The position numbers were made by a program, and so were the translations under genes. 64,000 nt of DNA from Castellaniella hirudinis (lineage in GTDB: Bacteria > Pseudomonadota > Gammaproteobacteria > Burkholderiales > Burkholderiaceae_B). Positions 51,748 to 61,611 of the stretch are shown here, one piece after another (positions within the stretch are counted from its first letter, which is position 1; the number at the start of each line of letters is the position of its first letter). Below the pieces are notes generated by a model. It was not told the origin of the DNA. It saw nothing but the letters and a program-made list of their open reading frames with translations, and ran no database searches. Location: NCBI RefSeq assembly GCF_042651965.1, contig NZ_JBHSDY010000010.1, positions 434,001 through 498,000 of the forward strand. The letters are read 5' to 3'.

Positions 51748-51751
<4 letters not shown>
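51239..51751 (+). CDS. Rrf2-family regulator of the suf operon
   Basis: The 170-residue winged-helix regulator (ISKIVDYGILVLTHMAAR, SDLGLGQPVVSKVLKLLAQ, GAHGGYRLGREAEHINVAQI) has three Cys in the order C-x6-C-x5-C (ECTALPGACSVEGAC), the ligands for a [2Fe-2S] cluster as in IscR. It should repress suf when clusters are sufficient. sufB begins inside its stop codon. Confidence 0.93.
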
Positions 51752-53196
<1,445 letters not shown>

Positions 53197-53208
53197 GGAA
53201 CCCATCTC

Positions 53209-53991
53209 ATGCTGAAAATCGACAATCTGCACGCCTCGATCGAGGACAAGGAAATCCTCAAGGGCCTGAGCCTGCACGTCAAGCCGGGCGAAGTTCACGC
53301 CATCATGGGTCCCAACGGGGCCGGCAAAAGCACGCTGTCCCAGGTGCTGACCGGCCGCGAAGCCTATAAGGTCACGTCCGGCACCATTGAATTCGAAGGC
53401 CGTGACCTGCTGGAACTGAACGTCGAGGAACGCGCCCGCGCCGGCATCTTCCTGGCTTTCCAGTACCCGATCGAGATTCCGGGCGTCTCCAATGCCTATT
53501 TCATGCGCGCGGCGGTCAACGCCATGCGCCGCGAGCGCGGCCTGTCCGAACTGGACGCCATGGATTTCGTGAAGAAGGCCAAGGCCGAGATGAAACTGGT
53601 CGGCATGCGCGATGAATTCCTGTATCGCTCGGTCAACGAAGGCTTTTCCGGCGGCGAGAAAAAGCGCAACGAGGTCCTGCAGATGGCGCTGCTGGAACCC
53701 AAGCTGGCCATTCTGGACGAAACCGATTCGGGGCTGGACATCGACGCCCTGAAAACGGTGGCCGACGGCGTCAACCGCCTGCGCTCGCCCGAACGCGCCA
53801 TGATCGTCATCACGCACTATCAACGCCTGCTGGACTATATCGTGCCCGACTATGTGCACGTGCTGGCCCAGGGCCGGATCGTGCGTTCGGGCGACCGTGA
53901 ACTGGCGCTGAAGCTGGAAGAACAGGGCTACGGCTGGATCGAAGGCGCGACGCCTGCCGCCAGGCCCGCCGCCCGCGGGGTGAGGGCATGA
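53209..53991 (+). CDS. sufC: Fe-S assembly ATPase SufC
   Basis: A 260-residue ABC-type ATPase with Walker A GPNGAGKSTLSQ, SufC-specific signature GFSGGEKKRNEVLQMA and Walker B LAILDETDSGLD. It drives conformational change in SufBC2D. It overlaps sufD by four bases. Confidence 0.97.
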   Translation: MLKIDNLHASIEDKEILKGLSLHVKPGEVHAIMGPNGAGKSTLSQVLTGREAYKVTSGTIEFEGRDLLELNVEERARAGIFLAFQYPIEIPGVSNAYFMRAAVNAMRRERGLSELDAMDFVKKAKAEMKLVGMRDEFLYRSVNEGFSGGEKKRNEVLQMALLEPKLAILDETDSGLDIDALKTVADGVNRLRSPERAMIVITHYQRLLDYIVPDYVHVLAQGRIVRSGDRELALKLEEQGYGWIEGATPAARPAARGVRA

Positions 53992-55304
53992 GCGTCAATA
54001 ACGACCTGCAAGCCTGGGCCGATACCTTCGGCCGGCGCGCCGGGGGATTGCCCGGCGCCGGGGTCCCCTGGTTGGCCGACGTGCGCCGCCGGGCCCTGGA
54101 CCGCTTCATGAGCGAAGGCTGGCCGACGCCCCGCATCGAGGCCTGGCGTCATACTTCGCTGGCGCCGCTGGCCGCTGCCGCCTTCGACGACGGCGACGCC
54201 CAATCCGTGGCCGAGCAGGTCGCCGCGCTGAAGGCCGCCGAACCGGGCCACTGGCTGGTGTTCGTCGACGGCGCGTTTGACGCCGCCTTGTCCGAGGTCG
54301 GCGCGCTGCCGGCCGGCGCCACGATCCTGCCCCTGTCGCACGCCTGGGCCGATCACGCCGAAGCCATCCGCGCCGCCTACGGCGATGCGGCCGAGGGCCA
54401 CAGCACCAGCGCCCTGAACCTGGCCCTGGCCAGCGACGGCGCCTGGGTCCGATTGGGGCGCGGCGTCGCCCTGGAACAGCCTGTCCACCTGGTCTGCGCG
54501 GCGGCCTCGCCGCGCGCGGCGCACTTTCTGCGCCACCTGATCCAGGCCGAGGCCGGCGCCCAGGCCACGGTGGTCGAACACTATGTGGGCGCTCCGGGTG
54601 CGGCCAATTTCCGCCACGCGGCCACGCGCCTGCGCCTGGATCAGGACGCGCGCATCACGCACCTGAAGCTGCAGCAGGAATCCGCGCAGGCCTGGCATCT
54701 GGGCGAGATCGACGCCGTGCAGGGACGCGGTTCCTACTTCGCCTCGCACTCGGTGTCCCTGGGTGCGCGGCTGGCGCGTCACGACATCGCCACGCGCTTT
54801 GCCGACGAACGCTGCGAGACCCTGCTGAACGGCCTGTACTACGTCGATCAGCGCCGCCATGTCGATCACCACACCCTGATCGGCCATGAAAAGCCGCGCT
54901 GCGTCAGCCACGAGTCCTATCGCGGCATCATGGCCGATGCCGCGCACGGCGTGTTCACCGGCCGCATCCTGGTGGCGCCCGGCGCCGATGGCACCGACGC
55001 CGTGCAGCGCAATGACAGCCTGCTGCTGTCGCGCCTGGCCAAGTCCGACGCCCGGCCCGAACTGGAAATCTACGCCGACGACGTGAAATGCGCCCACGGC
55101 GCGACCGTCGGACGCATCGACGCCGACAGCCTGTTCTACCTGCGCTCGCGCGGCCTGGACGAGGCCCTGGCGCGCGACATCCTGATCTACGCCTTTGCCG
55201 CCGCCAGCGTCATGCGCATCGAATCCGATCCGCTGCGCCAACGGGTGGAGCGCGCCGTGCGCGCGCTGCTGCCGGGCGGCGCCGCCCTGGAGGAGGCCGC
55301 ATGA
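53988..55304 (+). CDS. sufD: Fe-S assembly protein SufD
   Basis: The 438-residue SufD (GWPTPRIEAWRHTSLAPLAA, LNGLYYVDQRRHVDHHTLIG, KCAHGATVGRIDADSLFYLR) pairs with SufB. The last segment includes the conserved His/Cys region at the SufB-SufD interface used for cluster formation. It overlaps sufS by four bases. Confidence 0.96.
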   Translation: MSVNNDLQAWADTFGRRAGGLPGAGVPWLADVRRRALDRFMSEGWPTPRIEAWRHTSLAPLAAAAFDDGDAQSVAEQVAALKAAEPGHWLVFVDGAFDAALSEVGALPAGATILPLSHAWADHAEAIRAAYGDAAEGHSTSALNLALASDGAWVRLGRGVALEQPVHLVCAAASPRAAHFLRHLIQAEAGAQATVVEHYVGAPGAANFRHAATRLRLDQDARITHLKLQQESAQAWHLGEIDAVQGRGSYFASHSVSLGARLARHDIATRFADERCETLLNGLYYVDQRRHVDHHTLIGHEKPRCVSHESYRGIMADAAHGVFTGRILVAPGADGTDAVQRNDSLLLSRLAKSDARPELEIYADDVKCAHGATVGRIDADSLFYLRSRGLDEALARDILIYAFAAASVMRIESDPLRQRVERAVRALLPGGAALEEAA

Positions 55305-56563
55305 ACGCCCCGCTGACTTCGACGCAAAGCGCATCCCTGGCCGAGGGCCTGGTGTCGCCTTGGGCGGATGATTTCCCGATCCTGGCGCGGCCCGTGCGCA
55401 AGCGCCGCCTGGCCTACCTGGACAACGGCGCCACGACGCAAAAGCCGCGCGCCGTCATCCAGGCCCTGGAGACGTACTACACCGAGTCCAACGCCAACAT
55501 CCATCGCGGCGTGCACTGGCTGTCGCAGCACGCCACCGACCTGTACGAACAGGCGCGGGACCGTGTGCGCACGCTGCTGAATGCGCCCGACAGCCAGCAC
55601 ATCGTGTTTACGGCCGGCACCACCGCGTCCATCAATCTGGTGGCCCAGACCTGGGGCCAGTCCCTGCGGGCGGGCGACGAGATCCTGGTCACGGGAATGG
55701 AACACCACTCCAACATCGTGCCCTGGCAACTGCTGTGCGCGCGCACCGGCGCCGTGCTGCGCCACGCGCGCATCACCGACAGCGGCGAACTGGACCTGGA
55801 CGATTTCCGCGCCCAATTGAATGCGCGCACCCGCCTGGTGGGCTTTGCCCATGTGTCCAATGCCCTGGGCACGGTCAATCCGGCGGCCGAACTGACGCGC
55901 CTGGCGCACGAGGCCGGCGCCCTGGTGCTGATCGACGGCGCCCAGGCCGTGGCCCACGCCCCGGTGGACGTGCAGGCCCTGGATTGCGATTTCTACGCCT
56001 TCTCCGGCCACAAGCTCTACGGCCCCACCGGCATCGGCGCGCTGTATGTGCGGGGTTCGATCCTGGCCGATCTGCCGCCCTGGCAGGGCGGCGGCGACAT
56101 GATCCGCACCGTCAGCTTCGAGGGCAGCACCTGGGCCGCCGGTCCGCAGCGCTTCGAGGCGGGCACGCCGAACATCGGCGGCTCGATCGTGATGGGCGCC
56201 GCCATCGACTATGTCCTGTCCATCGGGCTGGATCGCATCGCCGCGCACGAGGCCGCGCTGCTGGCCGACGCCACCGAGCGCATGCAGGCGCTGCCGGGCG
56301 TGCGCCTGGTCGGCACGGCCGCCCACAAGGCGGGCATCCTGTCGTTCCTGGTGGACGGCATCCACCCGCATGATCTGGGCACGATCCTGGACACCGAAGG
56401 CGTGGCCATCCGCGCCGGCCACCATTGCGCCATGCCCTTGATGTCGTCTTTCGGCATCCCCGGCACGGCGCGCGCGTCCTTCGCCTTGTACAACGACGGG
56501 CGCGACATCGACGCCCTGGTGGCAGGCGTGCGCAAGGCACAGAAACTGTTTGGGGTGGGGTAG
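55301..56563 (+). CDS. sufS: Cysteine desulfurase SufS
   Basis: The 420-residue class-V PLP enzyme removes sulfur from cysteine. PLP Lys238 lies in SGHKLYGPTG and the persulfide Cys376 in RAGHHCAMPLM. ATG 55301 overlaps the sufD stop. Sulfur should be handed to SufU, encoded three bases downstream. Confidence 0.97.
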   Translation: MNAPLTSTQSASLAEGLVSPWADDFPILARPVRKRRLAYLDNGATTQKPRAVIQALETYYTESNANIHRGVHWLSQHATDLYEQARDRVRTLLNAPDSQHIVFTAGTTASINLVAQTWGQSLRAGDEILVTGMEHHSNIVPWQLLCARTGAVLRHARITDSGELDLDDFRAQLNARTRLVGFAHVSNALGTVNPAAELTRLAHEAGALVLIDGAQAVAHAPVDVQALDCDFYAFSGHKLYGPTGIGALYVRGSILADLPPWQGGGDMIRTVSFEGSTWAAGPQRFEAGTPNIGGSIVMGAAIDYVLSIGLDRIAAHEAALLADATERMQALPGVRLVGTAAHKAGILSFLVDGIHPHDLGTILDTEGVAIRAGHHCAMPLMSSFGIPGTARASFALYNDGRDIDALVAGVRKAQKLFGVG

Positions 56564-56566
56564 GCC

Positions 56567-57019
56567 ATGAGGGATAACGACGACGGCCTGCGCGACCTGT
56601 ACCAGGAAGTCATCTTCGATCACAACCGCAAGCCGCGTAATTTCCATGCGATGGACGACGCGTCGCACCGCGCCGACGGGCACAACCCGCTGTGCGGCGA
56701 CCAGTTGACGGTCTACGCCAAGGTCAGCGACGGCATCGTCCAGGACGTCAGCTTCATCGGCCACGGCTGCGCCATTTCCACGGCGTCGGCCTCGTTGATG
56801 ACCGAGGCCGTGCGCGGCCAGCCGGTCGAGCAGGTCGAGGCGCTGTTTCGCGACATCCACGCCATGCTGACCGAAGCCCACCCGGATTGCGATCTGGGCA
56901 AGCTCGAAGTCCTGTCGGGCGTGCGCGAATTTCCGTCGCGGGTGAAGTGCGCCACGCTGGCCTGGCATACCCTGCACAACGCCATCGTCCAGGCGGGCGA
57001 TACGGCCGTCACTGAGTAA
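56567..57019 (+). CDS. sufU: Sulfur-transfer protein SufU
   Basis: A 150-residue IscU-like protein. Cys43 (PLCGDQ), Cys68 (GHGCAIS) and Cys128 (RVKCATLAW) are the zinc/sulfur ligands, and the insert between the second and third Cys marks SufU rather than IscU. It replaces SufE, absent here, as SufS partner. Confidence 0.94.
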   Translation: MRDNDDGLRDLYQEVIFDHNRKPRNFHAMDDASHRADGHNPLCGDQLTVYAKVSDGIVQDVSFIGHGCAISTASASLMTEAVRGQPVEQVEALFRDIHAMLTEAHPDCDLGKLEVLSGVREFPSRVKCATLAWHTLHNAIVQAGDTAVTE

Positions 57020-57054
57020 TGCGATGAACCAAAGAGAAGGTCAAAGGTAAGCTC

Positions 57055-57612
57055 ATGAGCTTCAATCGTCAGGAAGTGATCGTCAACCGGGACTGCCCGG
57101 CCGTCACCGTGCCCTACGGCTCGCCCGTCACCATCGAGGCGGGCTGCGAGGCCGTCATCACCCAGCAACTGGGCGGCACCTACACCGTCATGGTCGAGGG
57201 CAATCTCTACCGCATCGAGGGCAAGGACGGCGACGCCCTGGGCTTCGAGCCGATCGAGGACGTCCGCCACGTCCATGAAGGCCCCGCCACGGCGGAATCC
57301 GTCGAGGACGCCGCCTGGGCCATGCTGTCCACCTGCTACGACCCCGAGATCCCCGTGGACATCGTCAATCTGGGGCTGGTGTATGAATGCAATGTCCTGC
57401 CCGCCGGCGCCCCCGATCGTTTCCGCATCGAAATGAAGATGACCCTGACGGCGGCCGGCTGCGGCATGGGCACCATGATCGCCGACGAGGCCCGCAACAA
57501 GCTGCTCAACATCGAAGGCGTGGACGAGGCCACGGTCGACCTGGTCTGGGATCCGCCCTGGAGCCGCGAAATGATCAGCGAACCGGCGCGCTTGCAGTTG
57601 GGCTTGCTATAG
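57055..57612 (+). CDS. sufT: Fe-S maturation protein SufT (MIP18/DUF59)
   Basis: The 185-residue SufT has an N-terminal extension, then the MIP18 domain (CYDPEIPVDIVNLGLVYECN, TLTAAGCGMGTMIADEAR, VWDPPWSREMISEPAR). SufT members help maturation of iron-sulfur proteins under high demand. It is the last suf gene. Confidence 0.94.
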   Translation: MSFNRQEVIVNRDCPAVTVPYGSPVTIEAGCEAVITQQLGGTYTVMVEGNLYRIEGKDGDALGFEPIEDVRHVHEGPATAESVEDAAWAMLSTCYDPEIPVDIVNLGLVYECNVLPAGAPDRFRIEMKMTLTAAGCGMGTMIADEARNKLLNIEGVDEATVDLVWDPPWSREMISEPARLQLGLL

Positions 57613-57712
57613 CCAGGGTATTTGATCTTTCGCAGCCGGGCCGCGGGCGGATTCATCAGAGTGTCATGAAATTCATTTAATGTAAGCGTTACTTTGCCTT
57701 ACAGCGTATTTC

Positions 57713-59581
57713 ATGACCTGTCTCTCGTACCCCGAGCTGTGTGAACCGCTACTGCCCGACAGCGCTCGTCATGACGAGCAGGACGGCGTGACCGTGCTGC
57801 TGCTCCAGGGAGAACTGAGCGCCGCCTTCCAGCCCATTCTGTGGATGCAAGAAGGCACGCTCCTGGGGTACGAAGGGCTCATCCGGGGACCGCAAGGCAG
57901 CCCGTTGCACGCCCCGGATCATCTGTTCGAAGCGGCGCGCGCCCGCGATCTGGGCGTTCAGGTCGAATACCGCGCCTGCCGCGTCGTGATCCAGCGCTTT
58001 GTGGCGCTGAACCTGCCCGGCCGTTTGTTCCTGAACATCAGTCCCATGGCGCTGCTGCATATGGCCGATGGAGCGCTGAGCCTGGCCGCCTTGCTGGCCG
58101 AGTCGGGATTGGACCCGACGCGCCTGGTGATCGAAATCACCGAACAGAACCCGGGCGGATGCTGCCCGAGTCTGGGCCCGGCGGCGACCCGGCTGCGCGC
58201 CCGGGGCGTCCAGTTCGCCATCGACGACCTGGGGGCCGGTTCTTCCAACCTGGGGCGCTGGCTGGAACTGCGGCCCGAATTCATCAAGACCGACAAAATC
58301 TTTACGGCCGGCATCCAGAACGATTTGCTGCGCCAGCAGGTGCTGCGTTCAGTCTGCGACATCGCCACCGTGGCCGGAGCCGTGGTCGTCGCCGAAGGTG
58401 TCGAAACCCTGGATGAGCTGGCCTGTGTCGCCGGCCTGGGCGTGGCCTGCGCTCAAGGCTATTACATCGAACGCCCTGCGGCCGAACCCGCCCGGACGCG
58501 CTGGTCCGAATTGACGGCCAGCCTGGCGCAGCGCCGGATCGCCGATTCGCGCGGCAGTCTGGATACGGACCCGTCCCACGAGGGGGCGGAAGGCCGTGCG
58601 CTGCAGTTGCTGCGCCGCATGCCGTGCGTATCGCCGACGCTGCCCAACGAGGCGGTATTCGACCTGTTCCGGCGCCATCCCGAATGGCACACCTTGCCGG
58701 TAGTGGACGAGGACGAGCCGGTCGGCATGCTGACCCGGGCCAGTCTGATCGAGCGGTTCTCATTGCCGTATCAGCGCGAACTGTACGGCCCCAAGCCCTG
58801 CCGCCTGTTCATGGACGCCGCACCGCTGATCGTGGACATGCACACGCCGCTGATGACGCTCAGCCGTTGGCTGGCCGAGGCCGAGGGCCATGGCCTGGTC
58901 AACGATTTCATCATCACCGGCCGGGGCCGCTACCTGGGGATCGGCGCCAGCCAGGATCTGCTGCAGGCGCTCAACCGCCTGCAGCTGCGTGCGGCCCAGC
59001 ATGCCAATCCGCTGACGCAACTGCCGGGCAACGTGCCCATCGACCGGCGGATCCAGCGCTTTCTGGCCGACGGCCAGACGTTTGTGGTGTGCTATGCCGA
59101 TCTGGACCATTTCAAGCCCTTCAATGACGTGTTCGGCTACCGCTGCGGCGACGACGTGATCCAGTTGCTGGGGCGGGTCCTGTCGGTGCATACCGACGCC
59201 GGCCAGGACTTCCTGGGGCACATCGGCGGCGACGATTTCATCCTGCTGTTCCGCAGCCCGGATTGGCGGGCGCGTTGCGAAGCCATGCTGGACGATTTTT
59301 CCCTGGGCATGACCCGTCTGCTGGATGAGACGGGGAGGGCGGCGGCGGGCGGCTACGAGGCCGAAGACCGCCAGGGCCGGCGCAGGCGCTACGACCTGCC
59401 GACTTTGTCGCTGGGCGCTGTATCCGTGGAGCCTGGCGCCTACCAGTCGCGCCACCAGATCGCCCAGGCCGCCAGCGAGGCCAAGGCCCAGGCAAAGAAG
59501 CAGCACGGGCCTTGTCTGTACGTCGAGCAGCGCCGGCCGAACCCGTCGTTTGCAGCACATGCTGGATCGCAAGCAGTGTGA
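57713..59581 (+). CDS. EAL-CBS-GGDEF cyclic di-GMP phosphodiesterase-like protein
   Basis: The 622-residue soluble protein carries an EAL domain first (about 30-275), a CBS pair (about 310-425) and a GGDEF domain (about 440-605). EAL residues needed for hydrolysis are mostly kept: E in YEGLIRG, N in LNISP, E in IEITEQ, DD in DDLGAGSS, K in FIKTDK, E in AEGVET and Q in QGYYIERP. The cyclase motif is GGDDF (HIGGDDFILLF), conservative but non-canonical, so it may be a GTP or product sensor. CBS domains likely bind adenine nucleotides. Confidence 0.9.
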   Translation: MTCLSYPELCEPLLPDSARHDEQDGVTVLLLQGELSAAFQPILWMQEGTLLGYEGLIRGPQGSPLHAPDHLFEAARARDLGVQVEYRACRVVIQRFVALNLPGRLFLNISPMALLHMADGALSLAALLAESGLDPTRLVIEITEQNPGGCCPSLGPAATRLRARGVQFAIDDLGAGSSNLGRWLELRPEFIKTDKIFTAGIQNDLLRQQVLRSVCDIATVAGAVVVAEGVETLDELACVAGLGVACAQGYYIERPAAEPARTRWSELTASLAQRRIADSRGSLDTDPSHEGAEGRALQLLRRMPCVSPTLPNEAVFDLFRRHPEWHTLPVVDEDEPVGMLTRASLIERFSLPYQRELYGPKPCRLFMDAAPLIVDMHTPLMTLSRWLAEAEGHGLVNDFIITGRGRYLGIGASQDLLQALNRLQLRAAQHANPLTQLPGNVPIDRRIQRFLADGQTFVVCYADLDHFKPFNDVFGYRCGDDVIQLLGRVLSVHTDAGQDFLGHIGGDDFILLFRSPDWRARCEAMLDDFSLGMTRLLDETGRAAAGGYEAEDRQGRRRRYDLPTLSLGAVSVEPGAYQSRHQIAQAASEAKAQAKKQHGPCLYVEQRRPNPSFAAHAGSQAV

Positions 59582-59607
59582 AAATTTCTATGCTAGAATC
59601 ACGTTCT

Positions 59608-59686
<79 letters not shown>

Positions 59687-59693
59687 GCATTGC

Positions 59694-59733
59694 CAAGGGT
59701 CCACAGATTTCGGTCTGTGGACCCTTGTTTTTT
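59694..59733 (+). terminator. Intrinsic terminator of tRNA-Pro
   Basis: A perfect 13-bp stem (CAAGGGTCCACAG with CTGTGGACCCTTG), an 8-base loop and six T. Confidence 0.95.
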
Positions 59734-59766
59734 GGCGAGCCCTTGCACCCCATGCAAGGGCTCGCC
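59734..59766. repeat. Inverted copy of the tRNA-Pro anticodon arm, itself a 14-bp hairpin
   Basis: The stem GGCGAGCCCTTGCA/TGCAAGGGCTCGCC with a CCCCA loop follows the terminator. Positions 59735-59758, read on the minus strand, match the tRNA gene at 59637-59660 in 23 of 24 bases, covering the anticodon arm and part of the variable region. It may be a relic of an integrase attachment event or a second terminator for the opposite strand. Confidence 0.8.
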
Positions 59767-59777
59767 ACATCCGGGAC

Positions 59778-60164
59778 TCAGGGCTCGTGCAAGAACTCAT
59801 GGCCCGCAGCAAGAAGCAGATCACGCGCTTTGATGCGGTCGCTCTCGGCAACAAGCACATGCTCGCCGTCGAATGTGCATACGACAAACACGCCGATGCC
59901 ATGGGTGGATAGAGGGGTGATCAGCGAATGGACGATCCCGGCCGCCTGGAAATCAAACGGGCCGATTGTCCGGAGACAGGCCCAGCCCGGTTCGCTTTCG
60001 ACCGTGTCCGGCACCCGGTCTTCCATGCAAACGATGGTCAGTTCGTCATCGGCGCGGACGATGGCGGAAAAACCTGGTCCGCAAGCCCAGCCGGGAATCG
60101 AACTGTCGGGGGGGAGGCGGGCAATCGTGTAACGCCCGGCAATAAATCGAAGTCTCAGCGCCAT
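59778..60164 (-). CDS. ACT-domain protein (DUF2241/CASTOR-like)
   Basis: The 128-residue protein has two ACT-like halves (IAGRYTIARLPPDSSIPGWA, then AAGIVHSLITPLSTHGIGVF followed by VVCTFDGEHVLVAESD). ELTIVCMEDRVPD joins them. This small-molecule-binding family usually senses amino acids and has no established role. It stands alone just inside the tRNA-Pro flank; ATG 60164 has moderate upstream support. Confidence 0.82.
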   Translation of the reverse strand: MALRLRFIAGRYTIARLPPDSSIPGWACGPGFSAIVRADDELTIVCMEDRVPDTVESEPGWACLRTIGPFDFQAAGIVHSLITPLSTHGIGVFVVCTFDGEHVLVAESDRIKARDLLLAAGHEFLHEP

Positions 60165-60204
60165 GAATGGTATTTCCCTTCTATTGTTCCCGCGGCCTGT
60201 CAGC

Positions 60205-60783
60205 CTACCCCAGCACCGGCACCCCGATCAGCACCCCATGCAGCTTTACAAGAAAACCCAGCCAGATCAGCACGCCGGCCACGAGACTGAACATCGTGCC
60301 CGGCAGCGCGCCCGCCGCATAGCGTGTCTCCTGATCCCGGTCCCGCCGGCGAGCCGCCTTGAGATCCAGCAGGGCCCAGACCAGGAAGCTGGCAAACAGG
60401 ATGATGTCGGCGAGTTCGCCGTTGGCCAGCAGATGGCCTAGCGCCCAGGCCTGCACGCCCAGCAGCATCGGATGATGCAGGCGCGCTTTGATGTGGTTGC
60501 GCGGCACATAGGCGGCGGCAATCAGGATGAAGGCGAGCAGCACCAGCAGAGCGGTCAGATGCGGCATGCCGGCAGGGGGTGTCCATAGAAGGACTGGGGC
60601 TTGCCTGGCCTGGCCGAAACCCAGGATGATCAGGCCCAGGCCGATCAGTGAAACCGCCGAATAGCCGATCTTCCAGGCGGTTGCGCCGAAGCGGGCGATT
60701 TGCCGGCTGCGCCATCCGTCCGCGCAGATGCGGATCGAGTGGGCGCCAAGGAACAGGATCAGACCTGCGATCAAGAGTGTCAT
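60205..60783 (-). CDS. NnrU-like membrane protein
   Basis: The 192-residue protein has about five hydrophobic helices starting MTLLIAGLILFLGAHSIRIC. Other segments, LHHPMLLGVQAWALGHLLAN and VWALLDLKAARRRDR, are hallmarks of the NnrU family, found with nitrite/nitric oxide reduction and related to isoprenylcysteine methyltransferase-like membrane proteins. Start ATG 60783 gives the family N-terminus. It is divergent from a TetR gene and probably under its control. Confidence 0.85.
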   Translation of the reverse strand: MTLLIAGLILFLGAHSIRICADGWRSRQIARFGATAWKIGYSAVSLIGLGLIILGFGQARQAPVLLWTPPAGMPHLTALLVLLAFILIAAAYVPRNHIKARLHHPMLLGVQAWALGHLLANGELADIILFASFLVWALLDLKAARRRDRDQETRYAAGALPGTMFSLVAGVLIWLGFLVKLHGVLIGVPVLG

Positions 60784-60845
60784 GATGAACTGCCTTATCT
60801 GTGCCGCCTGGAGCCGGGTAGGGGCCACGGCAATGGTTGAGGATT

Positions 60846-60862
60846 TGTTTACAATGTAAACA
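60846..60862. promoter_or_regulatory. TetR operator, perfect 17-bp palindrome
   Basis: TGTTTACA-A-TGTAAACA is a perfect 8-1-8 palindrome in the gap between nnrU and the TetR gene. Confidence 0.8.
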
Positions 60863-60890
60863 TCAAATCCATGCTGATTCTATTGATCAA

Positions 60891-60907
60891 TGTGTACGAT
60901 GTCAACA
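60891..60907. promoter_or_regulatory. Second, degenerate TetR operator overlapping the start codon
   Basis: TGTGTACGATGTCAACA matches the first operator in 14 of 17 bases and covers the TetR start codons (ATG 60890 and 60899), 45 bases from site 1. This suggests tight autorepression. Confidence 0.6.
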
Positions 60908-61522
60908 TTAGCATCCGCAGAAAAATCGACAAAAAAATATCACCATGGCGACCTGCGCCAGGTGCTGCTGGCCGAGGGGATCAAGCTGGTCCGTGAGCAG
61001 GGGCCGGACACTCTCTCGCTGCGAGAGCTGGCGCGCCGTGCCGGGGTGTCGGCCATGGCGCCGTACCGGCATTACCCGGACAAGGACAGCCTGCTGGCGG
61101 CCATCGCAGCCGAAGGTTTTCGGCGCCTGGCCAGACAGTTGGCGTCGGTCACGGATGCCCGGGCCGGCACAGGCGGCCTCCTGCTGCAAAGCGGCCTTGC
61201 ATATGTACGATTTGCGCTGGCCGAACCGGCCTTGTTCCGCCTGATGTTCAGCGCCCGGCGGTTCAAAGACGACGCTCCCGAGCTGAATCAGGCCCGCGCG
61301 GCATCGTTCGATGCTTTGATGCGGCACTTGAACGCCGACGCCGGACCGGAGCAGCAGAGGGCTCGCGCGCACGGCTGCTGGGCGCTGGTGCATGGTCTGG
61401 CGCTGCTCCTGCTGGATGGCCTGCTGCAAATTCCCGAAACGGGTTCCCGCGATGCTTGGCTGGCGCAGATCATTGCCGGTACGGTCGGTCAATCGTCTCC
61501 GACGACGGACGGCATTTCATAG
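60899..61522 (+). CDS. TetR-family regulator with WHG-type C-terminal domain
   Basis: A 207-residue regulator: helix-turn-helix at about 20-65 (LSLRELARRAGVSAMAPYRH then YPDKDSLLAAIAAEGFRRLA) and the WHG-type ligand domain (YVRFALAEPALFRLMFS, ARAHGCWALVHGLALLLLDG). ATG 60899 or 60890 may be used. The two palindromes upstream and divergent nnrU suggest control of both genes. Confidence 0.9.
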   Translation: MSTLASAEKSTKKYHHGDLRQVLLAEGIKLVREQGPDTLSLRELARRAGVSAMAPYRHYPDKDSLLAAIAAEGFRRLARQLASVTDARAGTGGLLLQSGLAYVRFALAEPALFRLMFSARRFKDDAPELNQARAASFDALMRHLNADAGPEQQRARAHGCWALVHGLALLLLDGLLQIPETGSRDAWLAQIIAGTVGQSSPTTDGIS

Positions 61523-61611
61523 GCGGTTGCTGAAGGTTAAATCTTTTTCATCTCTTGACATAGATTAACTTTTTCCTTTCAATGCGTTTACAAAGGTAAA
61601 AAGGGGTGGGG

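Noticed and set aside
61585..61603. Third TetR-type operator upstream of the sulfatase (TTTAC-AAAG-GTAAA)
   Set aside because: The half-sites resemble the 60846 operator but spacing is 4 rather than 3 and the flanks do not match; too short to claim.
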